Shown piece after piece: positions 37,037 to 49,758 of a DNA stretch of 64,000 bases. The DNA lies in assembly GCA_026413225.1 (NCBI GenBank), contig CM048555.1, positions 78,561,785 through 78,625,784 of the forward strand, written 5' to 3'. Position 1 is the first letter of the stretch. Each line of letters begins with the position of its first letter. The position numbers and the translations under genes are program-made. Below the pieces are notes generated by a model, which saw only the letters and a program-made list of their open reading frames with translations, did no database searches and was not told where the DNA came from. The DNA comes from Otis tarda. Lineage: Eukaryota > Chordata > Aves > Otidiformes > Otididae.

Positions 37037-37891
37037 AGAATTAAAGCCTGAATAATGCAGTCCAGCATTACTGCCCATCTGATCAACACCACAGTCCAAT
37101 TACGTAGCTACTTTTGTATGCAGAAATTTAAGAAGAAATCTAGGGATACCAAATAGTGTGTCTGTTTTTTCTTATTGAACATGTATAATTCAGCTGAAGA
37201 GCGCATGAAATAATGGTGATCCAGCCCCACACCTAGGGTTTTATCTACATAAACTTAGATTACCAGCATAGAGCCACTGTAAGTCAATATGACAGCGTCC
37301 TTTCAACGCTACAACATCAGTAGATCCTCCCTAACTTCACGGCATGTTCCACACCCCAGGTGGGGCTGGGACAACAGTTTTGCACTCCAGTCTCCATCAC
37401 AGGACTGGATTAATTCAAGTGGTCACACAAAGCCAGGCAAAAAGTGCTCGAAACTGGTCCTGATAGGCAGTTAATGCACAGCGGACGTGGATCTGAGGGC
37501 TGGAAACATTCCTGCATCCTTCTGTTTAGTTACATCTTTAAGTCTTAGATATCTTTTCTGTCATGTATTGTTGTTCCACTGGAGTCCCAGGTGCACACTG
37601 AATGGGGAGTTAAAAGACAAGCTGTGTCGTAAGAACAAGCTACTATTAGAATAAGAAATACAATTTTAAAAACCTACAGGAGTTGATCACCACCACAACG
37701 TAAAACTAGCAACATTTTCAATTTAATGTAACAACTCTCTTCCTCTTTAAACATTCTGGCTCTCAGAGAAGCTTCAACCTATGGGAAATACCCATTTTGT
37801 TCTATGGTATTTTCCTTGTTACTTTCTAAATAGTGAATACTTTTAAACAAGAGAGAAAAGAAAGTTGTAATTTCTGCCCTGGGAAAACACC

Positions 37892-37909
37892 TTTTTTTTT
37901 TTTTTTTTT
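37892..37909 (+). repeat. T18 tract
   Basis: Eighteen consecutive T with no adjacent retroposon on the minus strand. Confidence 0.95.
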
Positions 37910-38723
37910 CTGAAAAGCAAAGAGCATGGTTATCTTCTCCTGAAGTACAAGAATAATATATATTACTAATGGCACTTCTGCTAATTTCATAACCTTTTCA
38001 CCTAGGTGAGTGAAACAGACTTTAATCAATGACTTTCCATGAATTCAAGCATTTGAACACCATACAGTAGCACCACTGCCACAGCACATCTAAACAGTGC
38101 AAATATATATATTTAGCTACCTGCAATACATAATAGCTTACCTATATTTGCACTCCTCAATAGCAAAAGCTCTTCAAAAGAAAATTAGCCTTTAGAAAGA
38201 ATATTTCAAAAGAATCAGTAAGCCCATATAGCTTGGGAAAAGGTGACGCAAAGTCTGCAGTAATGTATCTTGTCATTCCCTTTTATTGCCTTCAGTGTTT
38301 TTTTTCTGCGGATTTCCTCATCCCTAATTTTAGAAAACAATTGTCTCAGTTTCTTTAATATAAAAGAGTGATTCCTAGGAAGGTGAAATATGGATGTCAA
38401 AACCCTCCATGTACTAGACAGAGTTATCCTCTCTCAGAAGTAACCATAAGAAAGCAATGAGCAGTGACAAAAAAATCCTGTTTCATAGATCTGAAATTTA
38501 ATAGGAATTGTTCTAACAAATGGGAGTCTTATTATTCTTTGACCTACGTAAAATGGGTCAACTTACAATCTTTCTCAAAGTCAATGTGCATCTGTTCAAT
38601 ACCCATACAACAACACTCAAGTTAAGGTACCTGAAGCTTTATGGCACCACTCACATCCCAACAGAGTAAAACTTTCTGTCAACTTCCATCCTACATTTCT
38701 GCAAGTCAAGCTGAAAACTGGTT

Positions 38724-38864
38724 CCCCGGAAACACTCAAGGCCAGGTTGGATGAGGCTCTGAGCAACCTGATCTGGTTGGAGATGTCCCTGCTCCTTGCA
38801 GGGGGGTTGGACTGGATGGCCTTTGAAGGTCCCTTCCAACCCCAACCATTCTGTGATTCTATGT
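38724..38864 (+). mobile_element. CR1 LINE, 140-bp 3' fragment
   Basis: Starts at ccccggaaacactcaaggcc (the position of ccatccctggaaacattc in others), then aacctgatctggttggagat, the hairpin region with intact inner pairing (ggcctttgaaggtc), and the tail attctgtgattctatg. Majority 3' type, plus strand. Only the last ~30 codons of ORF2 and the 3' UTR remain. Confidence 0.93.
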
Positions 38865-39948
38865 ATCTGTAATCAGGATGACAGTGCCACTGTTTTCATA
38901 CAAACATTGGTCTGTTGAACACCAAGAAACTTTTCTTGAGCTGTCAAGAAAAAATACCTTGGCGTAACTATTTCTTCAAGAACTTCCAAAGGACATTAGG
39001 GAGATGTGAAATGGGAAAGGACCTGGAAACAGGAGAAAGAAGGATAAATGGATGGTGAAACAGAGTGGTACCAGAGAGGGCTGACTAAAAGAGGTGGAAA
39101 TTTGCAGCTGATGTGAAGTGAATGAGACAGGCTTCCTGCCGGATGAGAGCATATGATAGTATAATTAAATATTTACCATAATGAGGGTTCACAAGGGAGT
39201 ATCCATATGCAAAACTCATATTTCCTTCTGACTTCTTAGCCTTGCAACCCTAACAATGTTCTTTTAACAACAGGGTATATGTGTGTGCGTATTAAATGTA
39301 ATTATACACACACCCATGCACTTCACACCACACGTCAGTTTTCATATGGGGATATCAACATTCCTTACAGATTAATTAAGCCTAACAAGACACCCATAAT
39401 TAGACTGCTAAGCTGTATTATTTCTGTTTTACTATTGGGAAATAGACCTAGTGAGATTATGTGCCTTATCTAAGTAAATGAAACTCTAAATTATGGTGGA
39501 AACACAGTCCAAGGACCCTGATTTCCTATCAAATAACTGCTTAAACGCTGAAGGTCCTGTGCATGGGCATAAAACAAATTTGTCTCCATTGAGTTTGAAC
39601 GTGTCTTTTTCCAGACGAAACACTGCTTCTAAAATTGGATATTAACAGTAATAGTTGTGAATTGTTTCCTTAAAAAATTAAATCAATTGAACACCTTTCT
39701 CAGCTTCCTCTCATGCTCTTAATTTGTATGTGTTTGTTTTCAAATGACTTTCAGCAACGCATAGTCCATTTTCACTCAACTCTGTGAGATGTGGGAACAC
39801 TGCCTTTACTAAGCCACTGGTCTAATTAATTTAGATGTTTTTGCAGATGGACAAATACATTAGATAAATTACAGTTTCTTCCATCTAGCTGTCTGATCAA
39901 TTTAGACAGGAGCACATACAGGTATTGAAGCATCATCTGTGTGTTTTA

Positions 39949-39963
39949 TTTTTTTTTTTTTTT
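39949..39963 (+). repeat. T15 tract
   Basis: Fifteen consecutive T. Confidence 0.93.
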
Positions 39964-40164
39964 AACCTTCAGCTATACACGACTTGGTAAAAAGCAATGA
40001 GTTTAGGGAATTATTCTTCTTTTAGATCACAAATAAACACTAACTAAAGTACTGAAATATGACCTTGAGGTGACCATCATTTTCATAGACTATTTCTAAC
40101 AACCACAGATTAAGATACAGAGAATTTTTTTTTAAAATCTACAAGTAATACAAGTTGAAAGACT

Positions 40165-40225
40165 ACAGAGGACCTGAAAGATCATTAGTCTAATCCAAAG
40201 TGGCAGTTCCGACATTCCTAATGAA
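40165..40225 (+). mobile_element. Tentative ancient CR1-lineage 3' end
   Basis: The text gatcattagtctaatccaaa with gtggcagttccgacattcc resembles the 3' end of old sauropsid CR1 elements (…GATGGACCATTGGTCTGACCCAGTATGGC…). The match is loose and based on memory. The upstream body cannot be recognised. Confidence 0.3.
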
Positions 40226-42645
40226 AAGAAGCCATATAACAATCTAGACTCAAATCTATTAGTAAAAGTAATGACCTACTGACCTCAAATCACATTTTCT
40301 TACTCTCCGTTTAATTGCAAGATCAATGAAGAATAGCGATTTCAGATCATCTGCATCTATCTCCTTATAAATCTTGTACATACGGGTGAGCCCTAACTGG
40401 TCCTCCTGATGGATCCCGTCACAGAACATGTCAACTTACCTTTGCATGCCAATCCAGAACTTGAAAGAAAACCAGACAGTTGTCTTTTCAGGCTTGAAAT
40501 CCCTCATTATTGATCAGTGGAACATTAACACATTTGATGGTTTGTTTGTTCCATAAAAATAGTAACTAGATTGTGTTAAAATGTCACTCTTTAAAGAAAC
40601 AACAAAACACAAAACAATGCCAGACAAGCCTCAGTGGGCAATTAGGTTCTGCTGATGTTCTTGGAAAAGGTCAAGACTGTCAACTTCCACTTTAGAAAAG
40701 TCAAAGTAAGTGACTCCTCTACAGCCCCACAACACTGAAATATTTGTCTCAGCTCTGGGCACCAAGTAGACTCTTCAAAGCATATAGAAACATTCTCCGC
40801 TTTGTGGGAATCTCATGTTTCCTTAAAGCTCCAATTTGAATGAGTTCTGTTTTTTCTCTCCCCCACATCTACAATTTTCTCAGTGCACAAAACCTGTCCT
40901 GGCCTTTCATGTTGCCTTTTTAGATTCCCCTGCCTTCTGCCAGGTAGTGACTCTGCACTGTATCAGTATTTCTTTCACAATGACCAAATAATGTACAAAT
41001 AATGCCTGTATCACAATGATTCCAGAAAGAGAAATCTGAATTTGTATGCTAAGTAGCTGTATCAGCAATTTTATTTTTTTAGTATTATTTTTCCCCCCAT
41101 TTGGTATAACTAGCCTTGCTTTCTCCTGCTGCCAAAGTGGTAGGCACTCCATAACCACTCTGTTGCTCTCTTCTTGCCAACGTATCTTCAGTCGTGAATT
41201 ACTGCTCTCCAAAGAGCCTGGCTGGAGATGCAAACACAGGGGAACTCAAGAACGACCTCCACCAGCAGTACCGGGAAGCAGAATAATTTTGACAAAGTAC
41301 AAGTACAGCATCACCTTGTCAAACACAACAGATAATGAGCTTGGAATCAGCTCCAAGCTACTTGAACCAAAAAGGATGAAAGCTGGCCAAACACTGCTTG
41401 GTTATCACAAAGTGTTCAAAATCTGTCAGTCACATGGGAACTTTTGGACAGATTATACCTTTTCCCACTTCTAAAAATGGCAGATAAAATGTAAATATCA
41501 AGAAAGAAAGATTTTGTTTACTCAGCTCTCCAACCTGTGAGTTGACAAGGAGTGCCTGGAAGTCCTCGGGTTTCTCTCCTGATCTACAGAGCCCCTCAGA
41601 AAGGCTCCAAAGTCATCTGCAGACATCAAGAGTTATCAACCACTTCAGCTACCAGCTCCCCTAGCCTCCTGCTCTAATTCTGGCCCCAGAAGAGGGAAAT
41701 GGGCTAAGCAGTAGACAAAAATATGAGAATAAACAATTACTGAATGTTGAAACTATCAAATTCAGACAACAAATAAGAATATTTTTTAAACAATGAGAAT
41801 AATTACTCGTTAGAAAAGCCTGCTAATGGTTATGCTACCTTCTTCATAATGGGCCACTTTAAAATGAAGAAGGGATTTCTTTCTGGAAGACCACTCTACT
41901 TTGAACAGGAACTTAATGAGGGAAATTCTTTGCTCTCTGCTATGCAGAGGTCAAAACAGATGATCAAAATGATCCTTCCTTGATTCACTGTCTGTAAATC
42001 TCTGTCTGTCTTCCACTTCAAATTGTATTTATGTGCTTCTGAAGGAGGATGACAGTGAAAGATAATTCACTAAGGCAGAATGAATTAAAATCATAAGAAA
42101 AGTTACTTGTGCTGCACTGCACTCCACACCAATGACAGCAAAGTAACATTCTTTTGTTAAGAAAATGTACTGTGTAAAGGCCATAGTGCATTTACTATAG
42201 TCAGTGCCAATTAAAGTAAAAGTAGCCTAAATTTGGAAAAATAATTTCAAACTGTCCATAAATCCTTAACTGTTGAAATAGCAAAGGGTAAAGCGGTCTT
42301 TAACTTAATGTGGTATGCAACGGTACACTAAATAACACGACTGTAAGACATACAGAAACATACAAAAATAGAGTAAACTAATTGTAGACGTAATACGTGG
42401 TGACCCATTTGATTTATAATATCTTAATTATGTCCATTGAACTTGTGCATAAGATAACACAGACTCCTACATTCTGCTGCATGCCAACTCCCCAAATACA
42501 CAAAAATGCATTTATTTTAGAAGTTAAATGTAATTACGGCTTCTTAGTAATGTGGCACTGATACTGCCTTGAGGATTTTTTCCCCACCTGTGGTACCTGG
42601 GGTACTACTGGTTTGAGGGTTGTTTTCATTTGTGCAGTTCTCAGT

Positions 42646-42670
42646 GAATATAATCTCAGAGATTATATTC
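42646..42670. repeat. Near-perfect palindrome, 12-bp arms
   Basis: Left arm gaatataatctc (42646-42657), single A at 42658, right arm gagattatattc (42659-42670), with no mismatch. It lies in non-repeat DNA 23 bases before the CR1 copy at 42694. Confidence 0.95.
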
Positions 42671-42693
42671 TATTTAGCCCTCTAAAATTTTTT

Positions 42694-43031
42694 TCATAGA
42701 ATCAGAGAATAGTTTGGGTTGGAAGGGACCTTCAAAGCCCATCCAGTCCAACCCCCCTGCAAGGAGCAGGGACATCTCCAACCAGATCAGGTTGCTCAGA
42801 GCCCCGTCCAACCTGGCCTTGAATGTTTCCAGGGATGGGGCATCCACCACCTCTCTGGGCAACCTGGGACAGTGTCCCACTATCCTCAGTGTAAAATTTT
42901 TTTCCTAGTATCTAATCTAAATCTACCGCCCTCTATTTTAAAACCATTATCCCTTGGTCCTATCATAACAGACCCTACTGAAGAGTTTCTCCCCGTCTTT
43001 CAGTGTAGGCCCCCTTGAGGTACTGGAAGGT
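42694..43031 (-). mobile_element. CR1 LINE 3' fragment
   Basis: Minus-strand copy of ~340 bp. The + strand opens with catagaatcagagaatagtt tgggttgg, carries agggacatctccaaccagat, and reaches tttcagtgtaggcccccttg aggtactggaagg at the 5' break, the antisense of ...QYLKGAY in ORF2. Majority 3' type. Confidence 0.95.
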
Positions 43032-46000
43032 CAGACTTATTGTGGAAAAGCAGAAGCCAACAGTATCTTTCTTCTTTGCTTGCTAACAAGCTTACTTCTG
43101 AGCAATATTCTGCGTATTGATATTTTTTTTTCCATACTTGAAATGAAAAGCTGTCAGAGCTTAAGTTTTACAAGCAATGTGCATGACATTCTTCTCATAT
43201 TCCCCTTCCTTTTATTCTCCTTCCTCATTTCCCTTACTTTAATTGCACAATCTACATTTTTTTAATATATCCACTCTCCTTTTCTTTCTCGCTGCTTTTA
43301 CTTTCTCTAGCAATCCCTTTTCACCCAGCAGGCCAGCACTTGCACTGTGTGGATGGAGGGGCCAAATCTCTTGGTCAGTTTATCAAAAGAAATAGAAATA
43401 CAAAGTTTTTAAGCTGAATGTTGATGCTTACACCAAGAACAAAAGCACTGTAAGTCACAGAACTGAAGTTCCTATTTTGGAAGAATTAATGTTGGAAAAG
43501 AAAACTTTGAATTTCCTAAACAAATAAACAAACAAGATGAATTTTTGATTGTGGGCCAAAAATAGTGTAGGGAAATATAATGCAGAGGGAGGATTTAAAT
43601 GCTATGAGATTTTCAAAACAACACTTCACTCCATGATCTAGAGCTTTGATACTGCCTGTCTGAAAATTCAACTTATGGTGGCATTTTCTTCTTTCTCTCC
43701 TGGTTTAGTTCAGCCGTGAATCACCTGTTCTGCTGCTCCTGGGTGCAAGATGCTGTTAACAATTTGACATTCCTCCCGCTGTGCACTAACCGCATTCCAG
43801 CTCCTGCTCCTACTGACTGCAAACGGAGCACAGGGATCTCTCAGCTAAACATATTTATTATGCTATCACAATGCATGGTTACACTTATCTAGCAATAAAA
43901 ATCTTAGGAATAAGCAACTCTGACACAGAGCACGGAGACAGGAGATGAACTATTTATATCTAAAATACAGAATTGTCTACCAGTGGATTCGTATTTATTG
44001 CATATTAAATGCAGATGTTGTAAAGGACAGTAACAGTTTTATCCCAAAGTGCTTACAATCTGAAAGACAAGAGACACGAACACGCACAGAGTGATGGAGA
44101 ATGATGACACAATAAATGTGATCAAATTATAATTGCAAATATGAATGGGAAATGAAATTATGTTGTTAGCTAGTCTTCATGTCTTCTATCAAAAACCCAG
44201 CGTTCTGAACAACAGACCGGATCCACCAAGTAATTCCAGTGTATCTAATTCTTACTTAGTTATTTACTTCTACCTGCTTCAGAGTTTAAATAAGTTTGTC
44301 TTCAAATTCCTGTATTACGTCTTGCTTAACAAAAAAAAAAAAATCACATTAAATCTTTGCCTCGGTTTCCCTACTACACACGACTGCAACAAAAACTAAC
44401 AGCTCATTTCCACTGCACAGTTACGTTCATTCTGCAATCATCACTAATGACCAACTTGCCTTCTAAAAGATCAAGGGTGGTGAAGGTGCGTGATATAAGT
44501 ATACCTGGAGGTGTAAAAAAGCTGGCGGAGAGATACTGCAAAGCAGATGGAAAAAAGAAAAACTTGACAGTTTGGCTTTTTTTCTGTCTTGGTGGGGCGG
44601 GGAGGGAAGTGAAGACAATAAACAGAATACTAAAATTATCTTGTTTATGAAAAAAGGGGAAATATGCATGTGAAAGAGGTAACAGTGGCTGGTTTTGCCT
44701 TTTTATATTTCCAAATAATTCAACACTTGGAGGAGATTTGGGTGCATTTTTTTTTCCCGATACCCCCCTTATCTCTAGTTAAAAGACAGACTGAAAAAAA
44801 CTGGCGCTGTTAAATATATGGAATCTTTAATAATGATCAGAATAAGTGTGCTAAATATAGATACTAAATTAAATGCTAAAGGATAAAATAGAGCTATTTA
44901 TCACCCTGTTTTTACTTTCCCATTCACAGACACTACATACATACTTTTTTTTTTTGTATTTTTTTTCCCATCCTAACAAACATGGGGATTTTTCCATGCT
45001 CTGTTCTGTGCTGAAGAACAGAAACATTAGACGCAAATCTGTCATTCCATGAGCTGATTCAGCAAGCATCACACCATTTACAAATCGTGACCCAGAAGTC
45101 TGCCTTAAAAAAAAAGTAAAAAATAAAATAAAACCACAGTATAGAGGAAACCAGTCCACCATCCACATCTCTTTATACCAACTAAAACTATCCATGAGGA
45201 ACATCATTTTTCTTTCCCGGACAAGCTTCCCAAGCGCCGAAGCCATAGCCATCACACCGCAGACACCACACTAATACTATAGCTGCAGATTTTGACAATA
45301 ATGGGTTTTCTTTAACTTACGATGGAGAAAATGCCTCATTTCTCCCCATCTCTCAAAATGATTCTCAGTTTCTTTAGTCAGACATGATGATGCCGTCATG
45401 CGTGACACCATTCTTACAATTCTGAAGGGAACTGGAAAAATTTCCATAGCGTGAAGAAAGGGACTCGGCTTATTATATGCAAGGAAAATAAATCTCCAAT
45501 TAATAAGCAAAACATTGCTATTTATTTTCACAGGTAGGGAATCAGGAGTCAGAGATTACTTTAACAAAATCATGAGAAAGCTCAAAAAAACAGCACAAGC
45601 ATTACGTTCAGTTGTCACTGCTTCACATCCTACACAACAGTCACTGACTGTTATCTCTTCCCTTGCTCAGTGTTGCAAGAATATAGCTGCTTATTCTACA
45701 GAGGGCTGGAAATAACCACCTAGAAGATGACATTTGGATCCATTGCCTGTTGGACATGGTAACCCATCCCATTCCTGACATTACAGTTGGCTGACAGCAG
45801 CCCGAGGGCTGCAGGAGACACCGGCAGCTTTGCACGTCTCTGCTGCCAGTGAGCACATGGCTGGTGAATGCAAATTAAAAGCTGATAGTAACATGAAATA
45901 AGAATCCCTGTAATTAGTGATTACAGCAGAGGACTCTGCCTTGGCATGCGCTCCTCCTGCTCAAGCCGTGATGCTCCCTTACCTCTTCACGTGCAGTCAT

Positions 46001-46573
46001 AGGGTTCAACTTACAAAATTTGGAAGAGATTTACCTATCACATAAGGGACACGGTGGCTTCTCTTATTCTTTTAAACTCATAATAATCCAGATATTATTT
46101 ACCTATGGGCTATTATCACACAACTAGAAAGAAAAGTGCTCCAGTGCATAAATGCTATAGCTACAGCTCTTCCTCACATTCCTTCTTGTGGTTTTAATTA
46201 GTTAAGAAATTTGCGTGAAAATTTAAGAGGACACCTGATTCACATGTACAGAGACTTTTTTTTTTTTTTTTTACCCCATTCCAGCTGTTGCTTAGTGAAA
46301 TGATAGCATATATCACAAAAGCAGCAAAGCAGTAGATGGTTACAACTCCACTAGTAAGAGGACAGATGTGAACAGAGGACCCTGAGTGCAGAACATTATA
46401 GCAGATATGTTTTAATCACTGTTTGTATTGTGGCACGTGCTTCAGGCTACACCAGAACCAAAGGGTGGATCCCTTTGAGTAATGGCCTATTACTCATTAA
46501 GCCAATTTCCTTACACATAATAAGCTATTAAGGTAATAACAGAAAATCCTACAAAAGTAACTTAAGAAAACAG
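43032..46573. other. Unassigned non-coding sequence
   Basis: No gene or clear repeat other than T17 at 46256-46272 and A/T runs near 44330 and 44946. Bases 45862-45930 carry an octamer and a double homeodomain-type motif (see findings). Confidence 0.5.
46256..46272 (+). repeat. T17 tract
   Basis: Seventeen consecutive T, not next to any recognised retroposon. Confidence 0.95.
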
Positions 46574-46854
46574 GACAGGACAGGGCTAGGGGTAATGGTT
46601 TCAAAATAGAGGGAGGTAGATTTAGATTAGATATTAGGAAGAAATTTTTTACAATGAGGGTGGTGAAACACTGGCCCAGGTTGCCCAGAGAGGCGATGGA
46701 TGCCCCATCCCTGGAAACGTTCAAGGCCAGGCTGGATGAGGCTCTGAGCAACCTGATCTGGTTGGAGATGTCCCTGCTCCTTGCAGGGCGGTTGGGCTGG
46801 ATGGCCTCTGAAGATTCCTTCCAACATTAACCATTCTGTGATTCTATGATTCTG
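46574..46854 (+). mobile_element. CR1 LINE 3' fragment
   Basis: Plus-strand copy of ~280 bp from gacaggacagggctaggggt through ggtagatttagattagatat, acaatgagggtggtgaaaca and the hairpin region to attctgtgattctatgattc. Majority 3' type (gatctggttggagatgtcc). Direct repeats aaacag at 46568-46573 and 46855-46860 are consistent with a target-site duplication. Only C-terminal ORF2 codons remain. Confidence 0.95.
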
Positions 46855-47728
46855 AAACAGAACAGATACATACCGCAGTCAAGCCCTTTACTGTAGTACA
46901 TTAAACTTGTTTTCTACTTCATGGGGTATCCACAATTTTCACTTTTTCTTCCACAATGAACTTCGCAAGGAAGCCAGAGTATTTATCCTAACTTTACTCA
47001 CTCTCTCCACACAAACATAGACAGAAAACTAAAAGCGTCTGCTGTGGCATATTTTCTTCTTAAAAACCAAATTTCTGGCAACTTCAGCAAGAATGTAGGT
47101 TCTCGCGGCATGCAGTTAACCTCTTGGGCAAAACAGTAGTTCTAAGTATACCTCCATGAAGTTGGAGACAACAAAAAGGCAGTATAATTTTGTGCTGGCT
47201 TTGAAATACACAAAAATATTTTATTGGACCAACGCAGCTTTTGGCACTTCCTCTCTGAAGGACCCAGAAATGCAGAAAGAAGAAAAGAGGCAAAGCTAGA
47301 ATTCATCTGCTCTAGCACCATAGATGGGCTTCAGCTGTTTACATGGAGTATGGAGTTCAATTTCTTTCAATTCACACGTATAATTATGTTCCATTTTTGT
47401 GACACAGACTCTGTGGGAAGCATTTTGTTGGTGGGTGCTTTTGTCCTTTTTTCTTCATATCTTTCGTGGCTCACAGGAAGACAGAGGTCATTATGAGAAG
47501 CAGTAATAAGACTTTTTTTTCCCCAGACAAACTTTTATCACATCAAAATAAAATGCAGTTTCTGTTTTTAAGCCTTAACCTATGGTGGCATGAGATATAG
47601 TTAAAAACTAAACATTCAACATGTCTTGCAGGATATAAAGATGCCAAGCTAAAAATCTTCAGACATCAGGTACTGCTTTAAAAATGCACATTTCTACCTC
47701 AAAGAGCTTTACCTCCTGTTGGCATTTA
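46855..47728. other. Spacer between two inverted CR1 copies
   Basis: About 870 bp of unassigned DNA separating a plus-strand and a minus-strand CR1 whose 3' ends face each other. No gene seen; the 90-codon frame at 47224-47496 has no recognised domain. Confidence 0.5.
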
Positions 47729-48250
47729 AAGAATCATGGAATGGTTTGGCTTGGAAGGGACCTTCAAAGGCCATCCAGTCCAACCCCACCCCTGCAAGGA
47801 GAAGGGACATCTCCAACCAGATCAGGTTGCTCAGAGCCTCATCCAGCCTGGCCTTGAATGTGCCCAGGAATGGGGCATCCACCGCCTCTCTGGGCAACCC
47901 GTGCCAGTGTTCTACAACCCTCAGTGTAAAAAATTTCCTCCTTATATCAAAGTATGAATCTACCCTCTTTTATTTTAAAACCATTACCCCTGATCTTATT
48001 GCAACAGGCTGCATTAAAAATCTGTCCTTATCTTTCTTATAAGCCCCCTTTAAGTACCAGAAGGGAACAATAAGGTCTCCCCAGAGTCGTCTTTTTTGTA
48101 CAGGCTGAACAGCCCCAACTCTCTCAGCCTGTCCTCATGGGAGAGGTGCTCCAGCCTCTTATCATCTTCATGGCCTCCTCTGGAATCGCTCCAACCGGTC
48201 CATGTCTTTCCTGTGCTGAGGACTCCAGAGCTGGACTCAGTACGCTGGGT
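47729..48250 (-). mobile_element. CR1 LINE, ~520-bp copy
   Basis: Minus-strand copy. The + strand starts with aagaatcatggaatggtttg, contains agggacatctccaaccagat, gtcctcatgggagaggtgct ccagcct (antisense of LEHLSHEDR in ORF2), and ends near ccagagctggactcagtacg. Stops and indels interrupt the ORF2 remnant, for example around 47950-48060. The 5' boundary is approximate. Confidence 0.94.
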
Positions 48251-49528
48251 AGAGGATTTATAACACCCCAAGGACAGTGTGACTTCCTAGAAATGCAAAT
48301 CTCACCACATGTTGGGGTTACAGATATGACTGTGGCTTCATCTCTTGCTTGCTGACTTCCTCACATTATCTTTTTTTTTTTTTTTTTTTTAAGAGAAGAC
48401 ACTGCAAAATCCACCCATCTGGAGTAGGTCAAGGAGGTACAAAGGCATTCATATGCAAAACTGATCAATTCCTAAATCACTGCAATATAGGATTGAAGCT
48501 CTAGCATTTCTTTGACACTTTCTGGATGAATCCACCTCTCTGCAGTGGCTCTTTCCTGTGCTTCATTTTCTGAAGGAAACAGTAATTTAATCTGTGCTAA
48601 TAAGTGACTCTCAATCGATGTTACAGCCTTCAGGTGGGAATGAAATTATGGCTGCTCCAAGTTTGTTTCTCAAAGGCAAAATCCTAAATATAATTATAGC
48701 AATACAGTGTATTAGTCCATGGGATCTACCCTACTTTTAAAGCCAGGTAATTACAAAATATCCCTTCCCTTTCTCTTTTAAAACCCAGTAATTAAAAAAA
48801 AAAATTCAAAAGTTAGCTAAGAGAATCAGAGGGAGATGTTAGCCATTCCATGTTAAAGATGAGTGAAGAGAGACTTTTTGTGTGACCAGGTATCAGTAAT
48901 CAGTAGTTTTCACTGACTTGATCAAATCATGCGTTTTTAACATTTATTTAGTTCAAACTCAACATCTGACGCATGGTTGCCTTTGATTCAAGACATTCAG
49001 AGTGACAAGAAAAAAAGTTTACTGTTAAAGATTAATCATGTTCTTCTGTTCCCACTCTCCTTCTGCTCTTAGTTTTAGGAGAATGCACTCAACTGTAGCT
49101 TTATTTTCACATTGTAAAAGAAAAAAAAATCTTGTTTAGATTCCATTTATTTGTAATTTATTCTTGCATGTTTCATACTCAATAAACAAAAGCATACATT
49201 TTGCATGTAATAAACACTAATTCCATTCATTATTTTTGTACTTAACTGATAAAAATGACGACTATCACAAAGTCCTTCTGTTTATCCATGATTCTAAAAT
49301 GTGTGGTTTGTCTTTTTCTTCTTTGTTCTTCGCACCTTTAAAATGTCCTTATGGTCATTATCTCTCAATTTAGTATCACTCGGTAAAATTCTTACTCCTG
49401 CCTTCCTGGTTTTGGTATGGCAGGCATGGCTACTTAGCCTTCCTCACCTGTTTTAAGGCACAGCTCCAATCCTCATCATGCTGTAAAAAAACTGCATGTG
49501 CTTTTTAGCATACATGATTTTTATCCTC
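48251..49528. other. Unassigned non-coding sequence
   Basis: AT-rich. Contains the T20 tract at 48371-48390 and short A runs. No gene seen. Confidence 0.5.
48371..48390 (+). repeat. T20 tract
   Basis: Twenty consecutive T about 120 bases beyond the 5' edge of the minus-strand CR1 copy. Confidence 0.95.
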
Positions 49529-49758
49529 AGACTAGATATAAGAATTTTTTTTTTTACATTGAGGGTGGTAGAACACTGGCCCAGGTTGCCCAGAGAGGTG
49601 GTGGGTGCCTCATCCCTGGAAACATTCAAGGCCAGATTGGATGGGGCTCTGAGCAACCTGATCTGGTTGGAGATGTCCCTGCTCCTTGCAGGGTGGTTGG
49701 ACTGGATGGGCTTTGAAGGTCCCTTCCAACCCAAACCATTTTATGTTTGTGTGATTGT
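49529..49758 (+). mobile_element. CR1 LINE 3' fragment with decayed tail
   Basis: Plus-strand copy from agactagatataagaat, an internal T13 tract, then acattgagggtggtagaaca and gatctggttggagatgtccc to the hairpin region. The tail has drifted from ATTCTATGAT to tttatgtttgtgtgattgtg. Confidence 0.93.

Larger units (their letters stand above)
34622..38723. other. Unassigned non-coding sequence
   Basis: No exon is established. Contains the protein-like minus-strand frame at 36685-36930 (listed separately), a (GT)n run at 37020-37036 and a T18 tract at 37892-37909. Otherwise unique AT-rich DNA. Confidence 0.5.
38865..42693. other. Unassigned non-coding sequence
   Basis: AT-rich. Contains a T15 tract at 39949-39963 and a possible ancient CR1-lineage 3' end near 40165-40225. 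The 142-codon frame at 41046-41474, the longest outside CR1, shows no recognisable domain and is not called. The palindrome at 42646-42670 lies at its right end. Confidence 0.5.

Noticed and set aside
41046..41474. 142-codon open frame, the longest outside CR1
   Set aside because: No recognisable domain; an overlapping minus-strand frame covers part of it; composition looks like translated non-coding DNA; no splice or promoter context.
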